From Acetitomaculum ruminis DSM 5522 (GTDB lineage Bacteria > Bacillota > Clostridia > Lachnospirales > Lachnospiraceae): DNA of 64,000 nucleotides. The translations under genes and the position numbers were made by a program. Every line of letters begins with the position of its first letter. Within the stretch, counting starts at the first letter, position 1. Where the stretch lies: contig NZ_FOJY01000010.1 of the NCBI RefSeq assembly GCF_900112085.1, positions 60,220 through 124,219 of the forward strand, in the 5' to 3' direction. The notes under the pieces were generated by a model. The model saw only the letters and a program-made list of their open reading frames with translations. It searched no databases and had not been told where the DNA came from. This document shows positions 1-9,999 of this stretch, piece by piece.

Positions 1-82
1 CGGATAATTAAAAGAAAAATTAAAAAATACCCAAATTATATAAATTTTCATTTTAACTTCCTGAATTGTATTATTTCGTGAA

Positions 83-104
83 TTTCGTTTGAAAACGAAA
101 GGAG
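83..104 (+). promoter_or_regulatory. hairpin abutting the ribosome-binding site of the large surface protein
   Basis: TTTCGTTT (83-90) and AAACGAAA (93-100) are a perfect 8-bp inverted repeat with a 2-nt gap, immediately followed by GGAG (101-104), the ribosome-binding site of the gene starting at 110. A 2-nt loop cannot close, so the RNA stem would lose the inner pairs. It could limit translation or be a protein-binding site in DNA. The rest of bases 1-82 is AT-rich with no gene visible. Confidence 0.4.
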
Positions 105-109
105 TTAAA

Positions 110-3100
110 ATGAGATTAAAGAGATGGCTATGTCTAAATCTGGCTATTGTACTTTTGTTCACCCTTTTTCCGGGTCAGGCATTAGCAGCAGATTCAAAAG
201 AAAAATCTTTAGAAAACCCTAAAGAAGAAAGCACAAATAATCTAAATGAAGAGGATCCTTTAATTAACGATCCGGAATCCTCGGTTTATCAGGGCTATGA
301 TATAGAACCTGATGTAGAAGCAGATGACGAAGTTTTAAATGGTGGAGCAAGTCTTTATCCTGATAAAAAAGCTCTTTTAATTCAGGAAAACACTCCATGG
401 AACTCTACTGCAAACAAAACTGTACTTTCATCAGTTGTAAAATACCAGCTTCTTACACCTGCCCAGGCAGCAAAAAAAGATTTAAGCTCTTATTCAATAG
501 TAGTATTTTCAAACGATCAAAGCTATTCAACCTATACAGCCTATACAAAGGTAAGAGCAAAGTTGGAAACCTATATTAAAAAAGGTGGAGTAGTATGCTT
601 TGGAGCCTGTGATGCCGGATGGGCCAATGGAAAGCTTGTAGAAGATTTGCCGGGAGGAGTAACAAAGGCAAATGAAAACGACTATCGTAATAAAGTAGCT
701 GACAAAACTCATCCTATAGTTACAGCTGCCTTATCAGATTATAACGGAATAACAGACAAAGACCTGTACAATAATTATTGTTCACACATATATTTTAATA
801 AATCATCTTTGCCTGAAGGTACGAAAATAATCTTAAACAATTCAAATAATAAACCAACCCTTATTGAATACAAAATCGGTTCAGGAACAGTTATAGCATC
901 AGGTCTTACCTGGGAGCATAACTATGACAGGGGAGAAAGAAACGGCTACGGACTTTTTGCTAAAAAAGTATATGATGACCTTTTCTTATATTGTATGAAA
1001 CTTGCTACAGGTGGGAAAGTACCTTCAAAATCCCTTCTGGATTATGAAATTCCTTCAAATAAAGCGGGAGTTTTCCTGGGAGATTATACAACTAAAAAAG
1101 GATATTCTAATGCCACAATCACCCTATCAGACGGAACAAAGGCAGTTACAGACAAAATTGGTGTAGCATTGTTTTCAAAAGACGATGGTAATTATTCAGC
1201 AAAAGTTGATGTTAAAGGATTTCCATCAAAAAATGTAACTATTAATCTTAAAAAAGGAAAAATTACTCCATTATATATAAGTGGAAAAAAGAATGTAGAC
1301 ACTATAACCATAGATAAGGCCATTATCACAAAAGATAATAAAGATTATAATATTTTAACTACCCGTGTTTACTTTGATGAGAAAGATACAAAATCAGAAT
1401 ATTCCTACGATTTTTCATCAATAAATTTAGGCAGTAAAAAATTAAAGAAATTTGTATTGTATCAGGCTACAAATAAAATTCTGGAATTAACTTCCACAAA
1501 GGGAAAAATAAAACCTGGAGAAACATTTTCAGCAGAATCTCCTATATTTTTAAAGGTGGTATGTACAGACGACAGTCAGTCCCAAAGCTATAAAACCGGA
1601 ATTTTTATGAAAGCCGCTACGGAGTTTAAGTTTTTAGAACAGTCTAAAAGTGATGAATACGGCTTTGGTATGGGAGCAAGTTTTACAATTTCCTCTAAAA
1701 TTCCGGTTCTTGGGGGAACTACCATGAGCTTAGGAATCGGAGGTCTTCCAGTTACCATTACCATTACAGATAATAAAGTAAAAGTAGCTGTTGGATTTGA
1801 TTCAGATATGAAATTTGGGGAAGCTGCCTGGAAAGACTATGAGAAGAAAATAGATGATTTGGCAAAAACGGCCCAAAGACTTGAAAAATTAGAATCTCTT
1901 TGTAAGCAAATGGGGGCAAAATCCGGAGCCTTTACCCTAAAAAAAGGCTGGGGTTCTCCTAAATTTAAAGTTGCAGGATACATGGAGGGTATCTATGAAG
2001 GAGGAAGCTTTAAACTCACATCAGGAAAAATTCTTGGTGGCGTAGGATTTAATTATTCCTACAATCAGCAGTTTATAGTTGGCCCTGTACCTGTATATTT
2101 TGAGGTAGGAGTAGGTTTCCAGTTAGAACTGGCTGCCCAGATTCAAAGAATTCTTACAGACTCAAAAGAAATACAGCTAAATACTCCAATAACCTTTACT
2201 CCTTCAGGAACAGTAGGAGGAGGAGCAGGAATAAATGGTGCACTTTCAGTAGGTGCAGAAGGAAAAGTATCCTTGCCTATAGAATGGGACCCAGCCAATA
2301 AACACATAAAAGTAACGGCTACCGGAAGTATGTCCTTAAAAGCTTCATTGCTATTCGTATTTAGCGCAAAGAAAGAAATTGCAAAGGGTAATTGGACAAT
2401 TTGCGATAAAAGTTACGGAGAAGTTGGAAAAGCCGATCTTTTGGATGATGTGACAGATGAGTCAGTGTATCAGGCTCTTGGAATAAATCCAAATGATTAT
2501 AATGAATATACCAAAGAAGACCTTTCAAAATATTCCAATGCTAAAACTGAGTGGAATAATGCCATAAACGCAAAAGAAGGGGGCGAAATATCAGAAGAAG
2601 TATTAGAAAATTATGTTTTAAATTCCAGTAAGGCAGAACTTCTTGATATACCTGGAACAGACAAAAAAATCATGGTATTCCAGTCAGCCTCATATAATAA
2701 GGTTTCCATGATGTATTCCATATTTGACGGAACTTCCTGGTCAAATCCAGAGGAAGTCTGGGAAAAAGAGGGAATTTCAGACTACAATGGACAACTTAAG
2801 TTAATTAATAATGAAATATATCTTGTATGGCAAAGGGATAAAGATATTTCAGACAAGGAAGAAAGTGATATTTCCCAACAAGAAAAGATTTCTGAAACCA
2901 CTGAAGAAGAAATCAAAAATATGGCAAAAAATATAGAAATAGCCTTTGCAAAATTTGATAATAATTCAAGTAAATTTATAGACCAGAAATATGTTACAAA
3001 TAACGAAGCCTATGACGGTATTCCGGAAATATTGTCAAATGGAAATACATTGACAGTTCTCTGGTTAGAAAATTCAAATGGAGATGTATTAAATCCTGCC

Positions 3101-6100
3101 GGTAGTTCAAAATTTGTATATTCCAGTTTAAATGGTAATGCTTTTTCAAAAGAAACTGAATATGCTTTGGTGGATACCTATGTACTTACTTCAGATGCAA
3201 AATATGTAAACGGAAACTTAAAAATCATATTTAGCGCAGATTCTGACGGAAACCTGTCTACTACAGATGATATAAATCTTTATCAGGTTTCAGATAAAAA
3301 AGTAACAGCCCTTACAGATGCCAAAAGCCAGAATAACAATGAAGAATTAGATAGTGCAGAATATATTAAATACCTAAATCCGCAGATTGTTGATGATAAG
3401 GCTTATTACAGCGCAGCTGGGACAATTTATTCCTATGACTTAAAAACAAAAGCAACAGAAAGTGTAGGTGTAGGAAGCAGTACATTTAAAGTAATAAAAG
3501 ACAATAATGAAAAATATGTATTGTTCACACAGGCAAATGCATCTCAAAATCAGGATGAGTATGATGATACTGTAATAGACTCCACAAGTATTTATAAATA
3601 TAAGCTTGGACAAGGCACAGTTTCAAAATGTACAAATATTTCAGGAAATCTTGAAAACTTTGACACTACAGACGGCAAATTTTTCCTTTATACTGCCTAT
3701 GAAAAAGCTTCAACTGATAATCTTCAGCTTAGATATCAGACAGCTTTTGAAGGAAATGACCTTGTTTTAGAGGGTGTTAGTGCCAGCGATAATGATTTAG
3801 AAAATAATGCTCAAAAAGCATCATTAATAGTTACAAACCAGGGTGCTATACCTTCAAAGGGATTTTTAATTAAAATTAAAAACCAAAGAACCTATGATGA
3901 AAAAGAGGTTGAGATTTCTGATACTCTTGCAGTAGGAGAAACAAAAGAAATTGAATTTAATTTTGAAAGATCTCAGGATGAAGAACTGACAAATTACAGA
4001 TTTGAGCTGGTTAATGAAGAAGACATGGACAGTTCAAATAATGTAAAAGAAATAACTTTAGGCTATCCTGACCTGTCATTAGATGTGGAAGAATGTTATA
4101 TAAACAATGAAATAGATGTTTATGCAACAATCAACAATTTAACTCAGATACCGGCAAATGCTACCTTATCTGTTTATGAAGACTCAATTGATGGAAAATT
4201 ATTCTATCAAAAGAATCTTGAGTCAGTTACAAAGGAAAATTCAAATCTGATATCCTTTAGTATAGACAGAAGCAGCATGGAAGTAACACCGGGACAGCAA
4301 AAGTTATATGTAATAAAAGTTACTACTGAAAACGAAATTGCTCAGGGTGATAATACCTATGACCTTTTAGTTCAGACAATGGCAAAAGAGGTAACTTCCA
4401 TTTCCATAGAAAATGATGCTCCTGCCTTAAGCTATGATTACAGTCAGTATAAGGAAAAGAGTGTTCAGTTAAAATATGGGGTTACACCGGCAAATGCTGA
4501 TGTAAAACTAAATTGGGAAAGCTCAAATGAAAAGGTGGTTTCGGTAAATCAAACCGGAAAAATAACCTTTAAAGGAAGCGGACAGGCCACAATAAAGGCA
4601 AGCGTGGATGATGCAACTTATGATGAAATTGTAATAAATTCAAAATCAATAAACAAAACTGCGCCAAAAGGCTTAAAGTCAGAATGTCTGACAAATCAGA
4701 TAAATTTAAACTGGAGTGCATTAAAGTCTATATCAAATTATGAAATATACCGTGCTACTTCAAAGAACGGAAAATATGAACTTTTAAGCCGTGTGTCAGC
4801 AAAAAACTATACTGACTCAGATGTAAAACTGGGAAATAAATATTTTTACAAAATCAGAGGTTATGAATCAAGTTATGGTACATACCTTTATACTAATTTT
4901 TCTTCAATAATATCAGCAAAATGTGTTGTTGGAGTATCCCAGTACTTAAATATAAGTCAATATGATATGCATAAGTTAAGTGTTAGCTGGTATTCAGTAA
5001 ACAGTGTTAATGGATATGAGTTATACCGTGCAACCTCTAAAAAAGGAAAATACAAGAAAATATTTGACGGAAACAGTACTTATTATGCAGATACAGCTGT
5101 AAGTCTGGGAAAAACGTATTATTACAAAGTAAGAGCATATGTAAATCTAAATAATAAAAAAATCTATGGTAACTTTGGTAAAGTTATGAATAGTAAACTT
5201 ATTGTTACTGCACCGTATATAAATACAATAGAGGTGGCAGGAAGCAAACAGCTTTACATAAGAATCAATCCTTTAAAGGATATCACAGGTTACATAATTT
5301 ATGAGGCAAAAAGCTATGATGGAACTTATAAAAAAATTGCCAAAACTAAAAATCCTTATTATTTAAGAAAAGGACTGAAAAAAGATACCTCTTATTATTA
5401 CAAGGTAAAAGCTTATAAAACCATAAAGAAAAAAGATTACATCAGTGATTTTTCCTATAGCTATTATCAGGCTACTACGGGATTTAGCTATCCTTATGAT
5501 ATAAGCACCTGCTATAACGGAAAAGGAACACTTATAAAATTTAATAAAAATGCAGATGCCACCGGAACAGAAATTTCCTTTAGCTCCACCTGGGGTGGAC
5601 CATATAAGGTTCTTACAAGGACGAAAAAATCCTCATATCTGGATAAAAAACTCAATTTTAGAAATTCCGGATATTACAAATTCCGTTCTTATAAGACTGT
5701 TAAGAAAAAGACTGTTTATTCAGATGAAAAACAGGTGTATTGTTATTCAAGTTTAAAAACAGTAGATAAAATAAAGGCAAAAAGGACTTCAGCAACTTCC
5801 ATAAGCCTAAGCTGGACAAAGGTTGCCGGAGCTACAGGATATTGTATAAAAAGAAAGATTGGAAAAGACTATGAGGACACTGGATATTATGTAATAAGCT
5901 CAAATACAGGTAATACCACCAAATATGTTGATTCAGGTCTTATACCAAATACCACTTATACCTATACAATATGCCCAATAAGGGATAATTACTATGGAAA
6001 TTATCTTCCAACAGCTACAGCCACAACAAGCATTGGCTCCCTTTCAAAAATTAAATCATCAGTTAATTCAAAGGGAAAAGTACTGCTTAAGTGGAAAAAG

Positions 6101-6328
6101 GCAAAAGATGCAAAAAGTTACACTATTTACCGCTCAACTGACAATAAAAAATTTGTCAAAGTTAAAGATCTTACTGCCAAAAGCCTTAGTTACACAGATA
6201 AGACAACAAAGTGGAATAAAACCTATTATTACAAAATAAAAGCCCATTATACCTATAATGGAATTAATTATGATAGCGGCTTTTCAAAGGTTTTAAAAGT
6301 AACTGTAAAAAAATCAAAAAAGAAATAA
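110..6328 (+). CDS. large secreted multidomain surface protein with Big_2 and fibronectin type III repeats
   Basis: The 2072-residue product has a signal peptide (about 1-26, cleaved after ALA) and is probably exported. About residues 75-300 resemble a class I glutamine amidotransferase-like or ThuA-like fold (start KKALLIQENTPW, glycine-rich KKGGVVCFGACDAGW), without an obvious catalytic triad. A glycine-rich beta region follows (about 530-790), then two CARDB-like regions (about 1230-1420), a Big_2 domain (about 1425-1510) and roughly six fibronectin III repeats to the end, each with a YYYKV- or YFYKI-like strand. No LPXTG or SLH anchor is visible. ATG at 110 is chosen because GGAG lies 5 nt upstream; the in-frame TTG at 89 has no ribosome-binding site. 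A role in adhesion or glycan binding is inference. Confidence 0.75.
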   Translation: MRLKRWLCLNLAIVLLFTLFPGQALAADSKEKSLENPKEESTNNLNEEDPLINDPESSVYQGYDIEPDVEADDEVLNGGASLYPDKKALLIQENTPWNSTANKTVLSSVVKYQLLTPAQAAKKDLSSYSIVVFSNDQSYSTYTAYTKVRAKLETYIKKGGVVCFGACDAGWANGKLVEDLPGGVTKANENDYRNKVADKTHPIVTAALSDYNGITDKDLYNNYCSHIYFNKSSLPEGTKIILNNSNNKPTLIEYKIGSGTVIASGLTWEHNYDRGERNGYGLFAKKVYDDLFLYCMKLATGGKVPSKSLLDYEIPSNKAGVFLGDYTTKKGYSNATITLSDGTKAVTDKIGVALFSKDDGNYSAKVDVKGFPSKNVTINLKKGKITPLYISGKKNVDTITIDKAIITKDNKDYNILTTRVYFDEKDTKSEYSYDFSSINLGSKKLKKFVLYQATNKILELTSTKGKIKPGETFSAESPIFLKVVCTDDSQSQSYKTGIFMKAATEFKFLEQSKSDEYGFGMGASFTISSKIPVLGGTTMSLGIGGLPVTITITDNKVKVAVGFDSDMKFGEAAWKDYEKKIDDLAKTAQRLEKLESLCKQMGAKSGAFTLKKGWGSPKFKVAGYMEGIYEGGSFKLTSGKILGGVGFNYSYNQQFIVGPVPVYFEVGVGFQLELAAQIQRILTDSKEIQLNTPITFTPSGTVGGGAGINGALSVGAEGKVSLPIEWDPANKHIKVTATGSMSLKASLLFVFSAKKEIAKGNWTICDKSYGEVGKADLLDDVTDESVYQALGINPNDYNEYTKEDLSKYSNAKTEWNNAINAKEGGEISEEVLENYVLNSSKAELLDIPGTDKKIMVFQSASYNKVSMMYSIFDGTSWSNPEEVWEKEGISDYNGQLKLINNEIYLVWQRDKDISDKEESDISQQEKISETTEEEIKNMAKNIEIAFAKFDNNSSKFIDQKYVTNNEAYDGIPEILSNGNTLTVLWLENSNGDVLNPAGSSKFVYSSLNGNAFSKETEYALVDTYVLTSDAKYVNGNLKIIFSADSDGNLSTTDDINLYQVSDKKVTALTDAKSQNNNEELDSAEYIKYLNPQIVDDKAYYSAAGTIYSYDLKTKATESVGVGSSTFKVIKDNNEKYVLFTQANASQNQDEYDDTVIDSTSIYKYKLGQGTVSKCTNISGNLENFDTTDGKFFLYTAYEKASTDNLQLRYQTAFEGNDLVLEGVSASDNDLENNAQKASLIVTNQGAIPSKGFLIKIKNQRTYDEKEVEISDTLAVGETKEIEFNFERSQDEELTNYRFELVNEEDMDSSNNVKEITLGYPDLSLDVEECYINNEIDVYATINNLTQIPANATLSVYEDSIDGKLFYQKNLESVTKENSNLISFSIDRSSMEVTPGQQKLYVIKVTTENEIAQGDNTYDLLVQTMAKEVTSISIENDAPALSYDYSQYKEKSVQLKYGVTPANADVKLNWESSNEKVVSVNQTGKITFKGSGQATIKASVDDATYDEIVINSKSINKTAPKGLKSECLTNQINLNWSALKSISNYEIYRATSKNGKYELLSRVSAKNYTDSDVKLGNKYFYKIRGYESSYGTYLYTNFSSIISAKCVVGVSQYLNISQYDMHKLSVSWYSVNSVNGYELYRATSKKGKYKKIFDGNSTYYADTAVSLGKTYYYKVRAYVNLNNKKIYGNFGKVMNSKLIVTAPYINTIEVAGSKQLYIRINPLKDITGYIIYEAKSYDGTYKKIAKTKNPYYLRKGLKKDTSYYYKVKAYKTIKKKDYISDFSYSYYQATTGFSYPYDISTCYNGKGTLIKFNKNADATGTEISFSSTWGGPYKVLTRTKKSSYLDKKLNFRNSGYYKFRSYKTVKKKTVYSDEKQVYCYSSLKTVDKIKAKRTSATSISLSWTKVAGATGYCIKRKIGKDYEDTGYYVISSNTGNTTKYVDSGLIPNTTYTYTICPIRDNYYGNYLPTATATTSIGSLSKIKSSVNSKGKVLLKWKKAKDAKSYTIYRSTDNKKFVKVKDLTAKSLSYTDKTTKWNKTYYYKIKAHYTYNGINYDSGFSKVLKVTVKKSKKK

Positions 6329-6337
6329 AATAAAATC

Positions 6338-6378
6338 AGGTCTGTCACCTTGAAAAATCAAGGGCGACAGACCTTTTT
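6338..6378 (+). terminator. intrinsic terminator between convergent genes
   Basis: AGGTCTGTC (6338-6346) pairs with GACAGACCT (6365-6373), with an inner CTTGA/TCAAG arm, followed by a short T run. It lies between the ends of the surface protein and the convergent carbamate kinase gene. On the minus strand the T tract is weaker. Confidence 0.8.
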
Positions 6379-6389
6379 GCATCTTAAAA

Positions 6390-7340
6390 TTAAATATTCA
6401 ATTCTTTTTTTGTAATCCAGGTTCCGTCCTTTTTCTTAAGGGCTTCTTTAGCCTTGGACTGGGTGGTGATAATAGTTGCTTTTGTGTCATTATCTCCGAT
6501 AAAATCAATGGCTGCCTCAAGTTTTGGTAAAATGGTAGCTTTATCAAATTCGTGGTTTTCAATCAGTTCTTTTGTTTTATCTGTGGTGATAAAATCAATG
6601 GCAGTCTGGTTATCTTTTCCAAAATTCTTATAAACCTTATCAGCTTTGGTAAGGATAAGAAGAACATCGGCATCTATAACATGGGCAAGTTTGGCAGCAG
6701 CGGCATCCTTTTCAATAACCGCACTGGCTCCCTTATAGGTATGTCCCTGTTTAAGAACCGGAATACCGCCTCCGCCGCAGCAGATAACAATCTGGTCTGC
6801 ATCAAGTAAGGCCTTAATGGCATCCTTTTCCACAATATCAACAGGCTTTGGGGCTGCCACAATTCTTCTAAAGCTTCCATCCTCCTGCTTAGAAACATAA
6901 TTTCCTTTTTTCTCTTCCACCAAAGCTTCTTCCTCAGTCATATTTCTTCCTATGAGCTTAATTGGTGAAAAAAAGGCATCATCGTAGGTGTCTACCACCA
7001 CCTGAGTAAGCAAAGTGGAAACATTTTTCATAATGCCCCTTCCTAAAAGTTCACTTCTAATGGCATTTTCAAGGTCATATCCAATGTATCCCTGACTCAT
7101 GGCAGAACAGATAGCCATTGGTGTAGGGGTATAATCAGGATATAATCGATAAAACTCAGACATGGCAGTGTGAATCATACCAACCTGTGGCCCGTTACTG
7201 TGGGTAATGGCAATAGCATACCCCTCCTCCACCAGGTCAACAATGGTAGCAGCAGTTTTTTTTGCTGCCTCTTGCTGTTCAGGCAGGGTAGTTCCCAGGG
7301 CATCATGTCCTAAAGCAATAACAATTTTTTTTCTCTCCAT
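6390..7340 (-). CDS. arcC: carbamate kinase
   Basis: Carbamate kinase interconverts carbamoyl phosphate + ADP and carbamate + ATP in the cytoplasm, usually as the ATP-yielding last step of arginine, citrulline, agmatine or purine degradation. The 316-residue product has the expected length and the amino-acid-kinase fold motifs: N-terminal phosphate loop VIALGHDALG, THSNGPQVG near residue 47, CCGGGGIPV in the middle and LLILTKADKVY near 230. The phosphate loop reads GHDA where many family members have GGNA; from memory GHNA variants occur in Clostridia. GAGG precedes the ATG. No arginine deiminase or carbamoyltransferase gene is adjacent, so the feeding pathway cannot be read from this window. 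It converges on the surface protein gene and is divergent from pyruvate kinase. Confidence 0.9.
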   Translation of the reverse strand: MERKKIVIALGHDALGTTLPEQQEAAKKTAATIVDLVEEGYAIAITHSNGPQVGMIHTAMSEFYRLYPDYTPTPMAICSAMSQGYIGYDLENAIRSELLGRGIMKNVSTLLTQVVVDTYDDAFFSPIKLIGRNMTEEEALVEEKKGNYVSKQEDGSFRRIVAAPKPVDIVEKDAIKALLDADQIVICCGGGGIPVLKQGHTYKGASAVIEKDAAAAKLAHVIDADVLLILTKADKVYKNFGKDNQTAIDFITTDKTKELIENHEFDKATILPKLEAAIDFIGDNDTKATIITTQSKAKEALKKKDGTWITKKELNI

Positions 7341-7579
7341 ATAAAAACCTCTTGATTAAGTTATTAAAGCAATTTGCTTTTTAAAATAAAAATTATGAAA
7401 ATTAAATCTTTTTTAGACAAATTAATTATCGTAAAAGCTAAAGATATTTTTATTGATTCTATAATCATATCATAGGAAAATTTCCATAACAATAAAAAAA
7501 TTTTAGTAAACATCCGAAATATAATTCGGAAAACAAAACATTCAGTTAATTTATATAATTTACAGGAGGTAATAGGTAC

Positions 7580-9334
7580 ATGAGGAGTATAAGAAAAACC
7601 AAGGTAATATGTACACTGGGACCAGCATCGGCAAGCGAAGAAGTAATGACTCAACTGGTTGAATCCGGAATGGATGTTGCCAGATTCAATTTTTCCCATG
7701 GAACCCATGAATATATGAAAGAGGTTTATGACAGACTTGACTCTATCAGAAAAAAATGTGGAAAGCCTGTAGCGGCATTACTGGATACAAAAGGCCCTGA
7801 AATAAGAATAGGAACCTTTGCGGAAGGAAAAATTCAGTTAGACGAAGGACAAAATTTCACATTAACCACCAGGGAAGTCGAGGGAACAAAAGATATAGTA
7901 ACTGTTTCCTATAAGGATCTGCCAAAAGATGTAGAAGTAGGTGGAACAATATTATTGGATGATGGTCTTATAGAATTAAAGATTACCTCAATAGACGATG
8001 ATGATATACAATGCGTAGTAGTAAACGGTGGTCCTGTCTCAGATAGAAAAGGTGTAAATGTACCAAATGTAGAATTAAATATGCCTTATATCAGCCAGAA
8101 AGATCATGATGATATAGTTTTCGGTATCGAAACCGGCTTTGATTTTATAGCAGCCTCCTTCACCAGAACAGCGGCTGATATTTACGATATAAGAAGTATA
8201 TTAAAAGAACACGGTCGCAAAGATATTGCAATTATCGCAAAAATCGAAAATCAGCAGGGCGTTGATAATATAGATGAAATTATCCAGGCAGCAGACGGAA
8301 TAATGGTAGCCCGTGGGGATATGGGTGTTGAAATACCTTTAGAAGATGTTCCGGCACTTCAAAAGGTAATGATAAAAAAGACCTATACTCAGGGCAAAAT
8401 AGTAATAACAGCAACCCAGATGCTTGATTCCATGATGAAAAATCCTCGTCCTACAAGAGCAGAAGCTACGGATGTTGCCAATGCTATTTATGACGGAACA
8501 AGTGCTATAATGCTCTCCGGTGAAACAGCCTCCGGAAGTTATCCTGTTCAGGCCTTAAAAACCATGGTAAGAATTGCAAAAAGAACAGAACAAGACATAA
8601 ATTATGAGCAACGCTTCAGACAAAGAAAGCCGGAAACTTTAAGTGATATTACAGGGGCTATTTCCCATGCTTCCTGTATGACGGCTCACGACCTAGGAGT
8701 AGCAGCCATAATAACAGTTACAAAATCAGGATTTACTGCAAGAATGATTTCAAAATACAGACCTAGTTGTCCGATAATAGGTTGTACCACCAGTGAAGAA
8801 GCCTGGAGAAAGCTGAATATTTGCTGGGGAGTTACTCCATTACTTATAAAAGTAGAAGATGAAAGAAATACAGACCACATGTTTGATCAATCAGTGGATT
8901 TGTGTGAAGAATTGGGATTAATAGATGTTGGAGAACTTGTGGTAATAACTGCAGGCATACCTCTGGGGGTATCAGGAACCACCAACCTGGTAAAAGTTCA
9001 TGTGGCAGGGCATGTTCTGATAAAGGGTATTGGAGTATCTGAATTAAAGGGAAGGGGAAGACTTTGCGTTTGTTCAAATATCAAAGATGTTCCTGACAAA
9101 TTCCAAAAAGGTGATGTATTGGTAGTTCCTGTAACAAATAACTCAATAATTAAACAGATAAAAGAAGCCTCAGCAATAATTACGGAGGATAAAAGTTCAA
9201 CCTCCCATGCGGCTACAGTGGGACTTACCCTGGATATTCCTGTAATAATAGGAGCCACAAATGCCACAAAAATCCTTAAAACAGGTTCAGTGGTTGAAGT
9301 AGATGCCCAAAAAGGAATAGTAATAAACGAATAA
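7580..9334 (+). CDS. pyk: pyruvate kinase with C-terminal phosphohistidine-like extension
   Basis: Catalyses phosphoenolpyruvate + ADP to pyruvate + ATP, the last step of glycolysis. The 584-residue product starts MRSIRKTKVICTLGPAS and carries LDTKGPEIRIG, the active-site stretch VARGDMGVEIPLEDVP and MLDSMMKNPRPTRAEATDVA. About 110 residues extend beyond the usual 470-480: a swivelling domain related to PEP-utilising enzymes, with a TSHAATVGL signature whose histidine would be the phosphorylated residue in relatives such as PEP synthase. This extension is typical of Bacillus/Clostridium-type enzymes. AGGAGG (7563-7568) lies 11 nt before the ATG. The gene appears monocistronic, ending at a strong terminator. 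Confidence 0.95.
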   Translation: MRSIRKTKVICTLGPASASEEVMTQLVESGMDVARFNFSHGTHEYMKEVYDRLDSIRKKCGKPVAALLDTKGPEIRIGTFAEGKIQLDEGQNFTLTTREVEGTKDIVTVSYKDLPKDVEVGGTILLDDGLIELKITSIDDDDIQCVVVNGGPVSDRKGVNVPNVELNMPYISQKDHDDIVFGIETGFDFIAASFTRTAADIYDIRSILKEHGRKDIAIIAKIENQQGVDNIDEIIQAADGIMVARGDMGVEIPLEDVPALQKVMIKKTYTQGKIVITATQMLDSMMKNPRPTRAEATDVANAIYDGTSAIMLSGETASGSYPVQALKTMVRIAKRTEQDINYEQRFRQRKPETLSDITGAISHASCMTAHDLGVAAIITVTKSGFTARMISKYRPSCPIIGCTTSEEAWRKLNICWGVTPLLIKVEDERNTDHMFDQSVDLCEELGLIDVGELVVITAGIPLGVSGTTNLVKVHVAGHVLIKGIGVSELKGRGRLCVCSNIKDVPDKFQKGDVLVVPVTNNSIIKQIKEASAIITEDKSSTSHAATVGLTLDIPVIIGATNATKILKTGSVVEVDAQKGIVINE

Positions 9335-9369
9335 TTTTTAAATAATTTAGTCAAATTACCTATGTACAA

Positions 9370-9405
9370 AAGAACCTGTTGTTGATATGATAAACAGGTT
9401 CTTTT
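9370..9405 (+). terminator. intrinsic terminator of pyruvate kinase
   Basis: AAGAACCTGTT and AACAGGTTCTT form an 11-bp stem followed by TTTT. It lies just upstream of the PAP2 gene, which therefore probably needs its own promoter or read-through. Confidence 0.85.
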
Positions 9406-9422
9406 AAAGTAGGTGAAAAATA

Positions 9423-9911
9423 ATGAACGAAGAATATTTAAAAAAATACAATTACATAATAAACAAACCGGGTTTAAAAAAGGCCATAATAGTAATAAAC
9501 AAAATACTTACGGCAATAGTTTATGGTGCTTATCTTTCAGCTATATTGTATCTTGCCATTTATAACAGATTTATGCTGATAAAATTTATAGTGATTCCCG
9601 GCATATCATTTTTAATAATTACAATAATCAGAAAAAAAATAAATGCTCCAAGACCTTATGAGCTCTTAGGCATAAAACCAATAATTGATAAAAATACAAA
9701 AGGACATTCCTTTCCCAGCAGACATGTATTTTCAGTATTTGTTATAGCTACGGTCTTTTTGGATTATTGTTTAATTGTGGGAATATTGTTAATAATAGAC
9801 GGTATATTATTAGCCTATGTAAGAGTTATTGGAGGGGTTCATTTTACAAAAGATGTACTGGCAGGAGCCTTAAGTGGAATTGTATTTGGAAGTCTTATAT
9901 TTTTAATTTAA
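9423..9911 (+). CDS. PAP2-superfamily membrane phosphatase
   Basis: The 162-residue integral membrane protein carries the three PAP2 (type 2 phosphatidic acid phosphatase) motifs: KKINAPRP (71-78), FPSRH (97-101) and R134-V-I-G-G-V-H140 followed by D144. These bind phosphate and supply the catalytic histidines. Four to five hydrophobic segments surround them. Family members dephosphorylate undecaprenyl pyrophosphate, phosphatidate or phosphatidylglycerol phosphate outside the membrane; the substrate here cannot be told from sequence. AGGTG precedes the ATG at 9423. It sits between two terminators, so it is probably a single-gene unit. Confidence 0.85.
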   Translation: MNEEYLKKYNYIINKPGLKKAIIVINKILTAIVYGAYLSAILYLAIYNRFMLIKFIVIPGISFLIITIIRKKINAPRPYELLGIKPIIDKNTKGHSFPSRHVFSVFVIATVFLDYCLIVGILLIIDGILLAYVRVIGGVHFTKDVLAGALSGIVFGSLIFLI

Positions 9912-9921
9912 GGCAAAAAAC

Positions 9922-9955
9922 AAGGATCTTCGAAATTAATCGGAGGTCCTTTTTA
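9922..9955 (+). terminator. intrinsic terminator of the PAP2 gene
   Basis: AAGGATCTTCG pairs with CGGAGGTCCTT through two G-U pairs and is followed by TTTTT. Confidence 0.7.
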
Positions 9956-9999
9956 ATTTAAAATGTAATCACAAAAATAAAATAATAAAAATTTACTCT

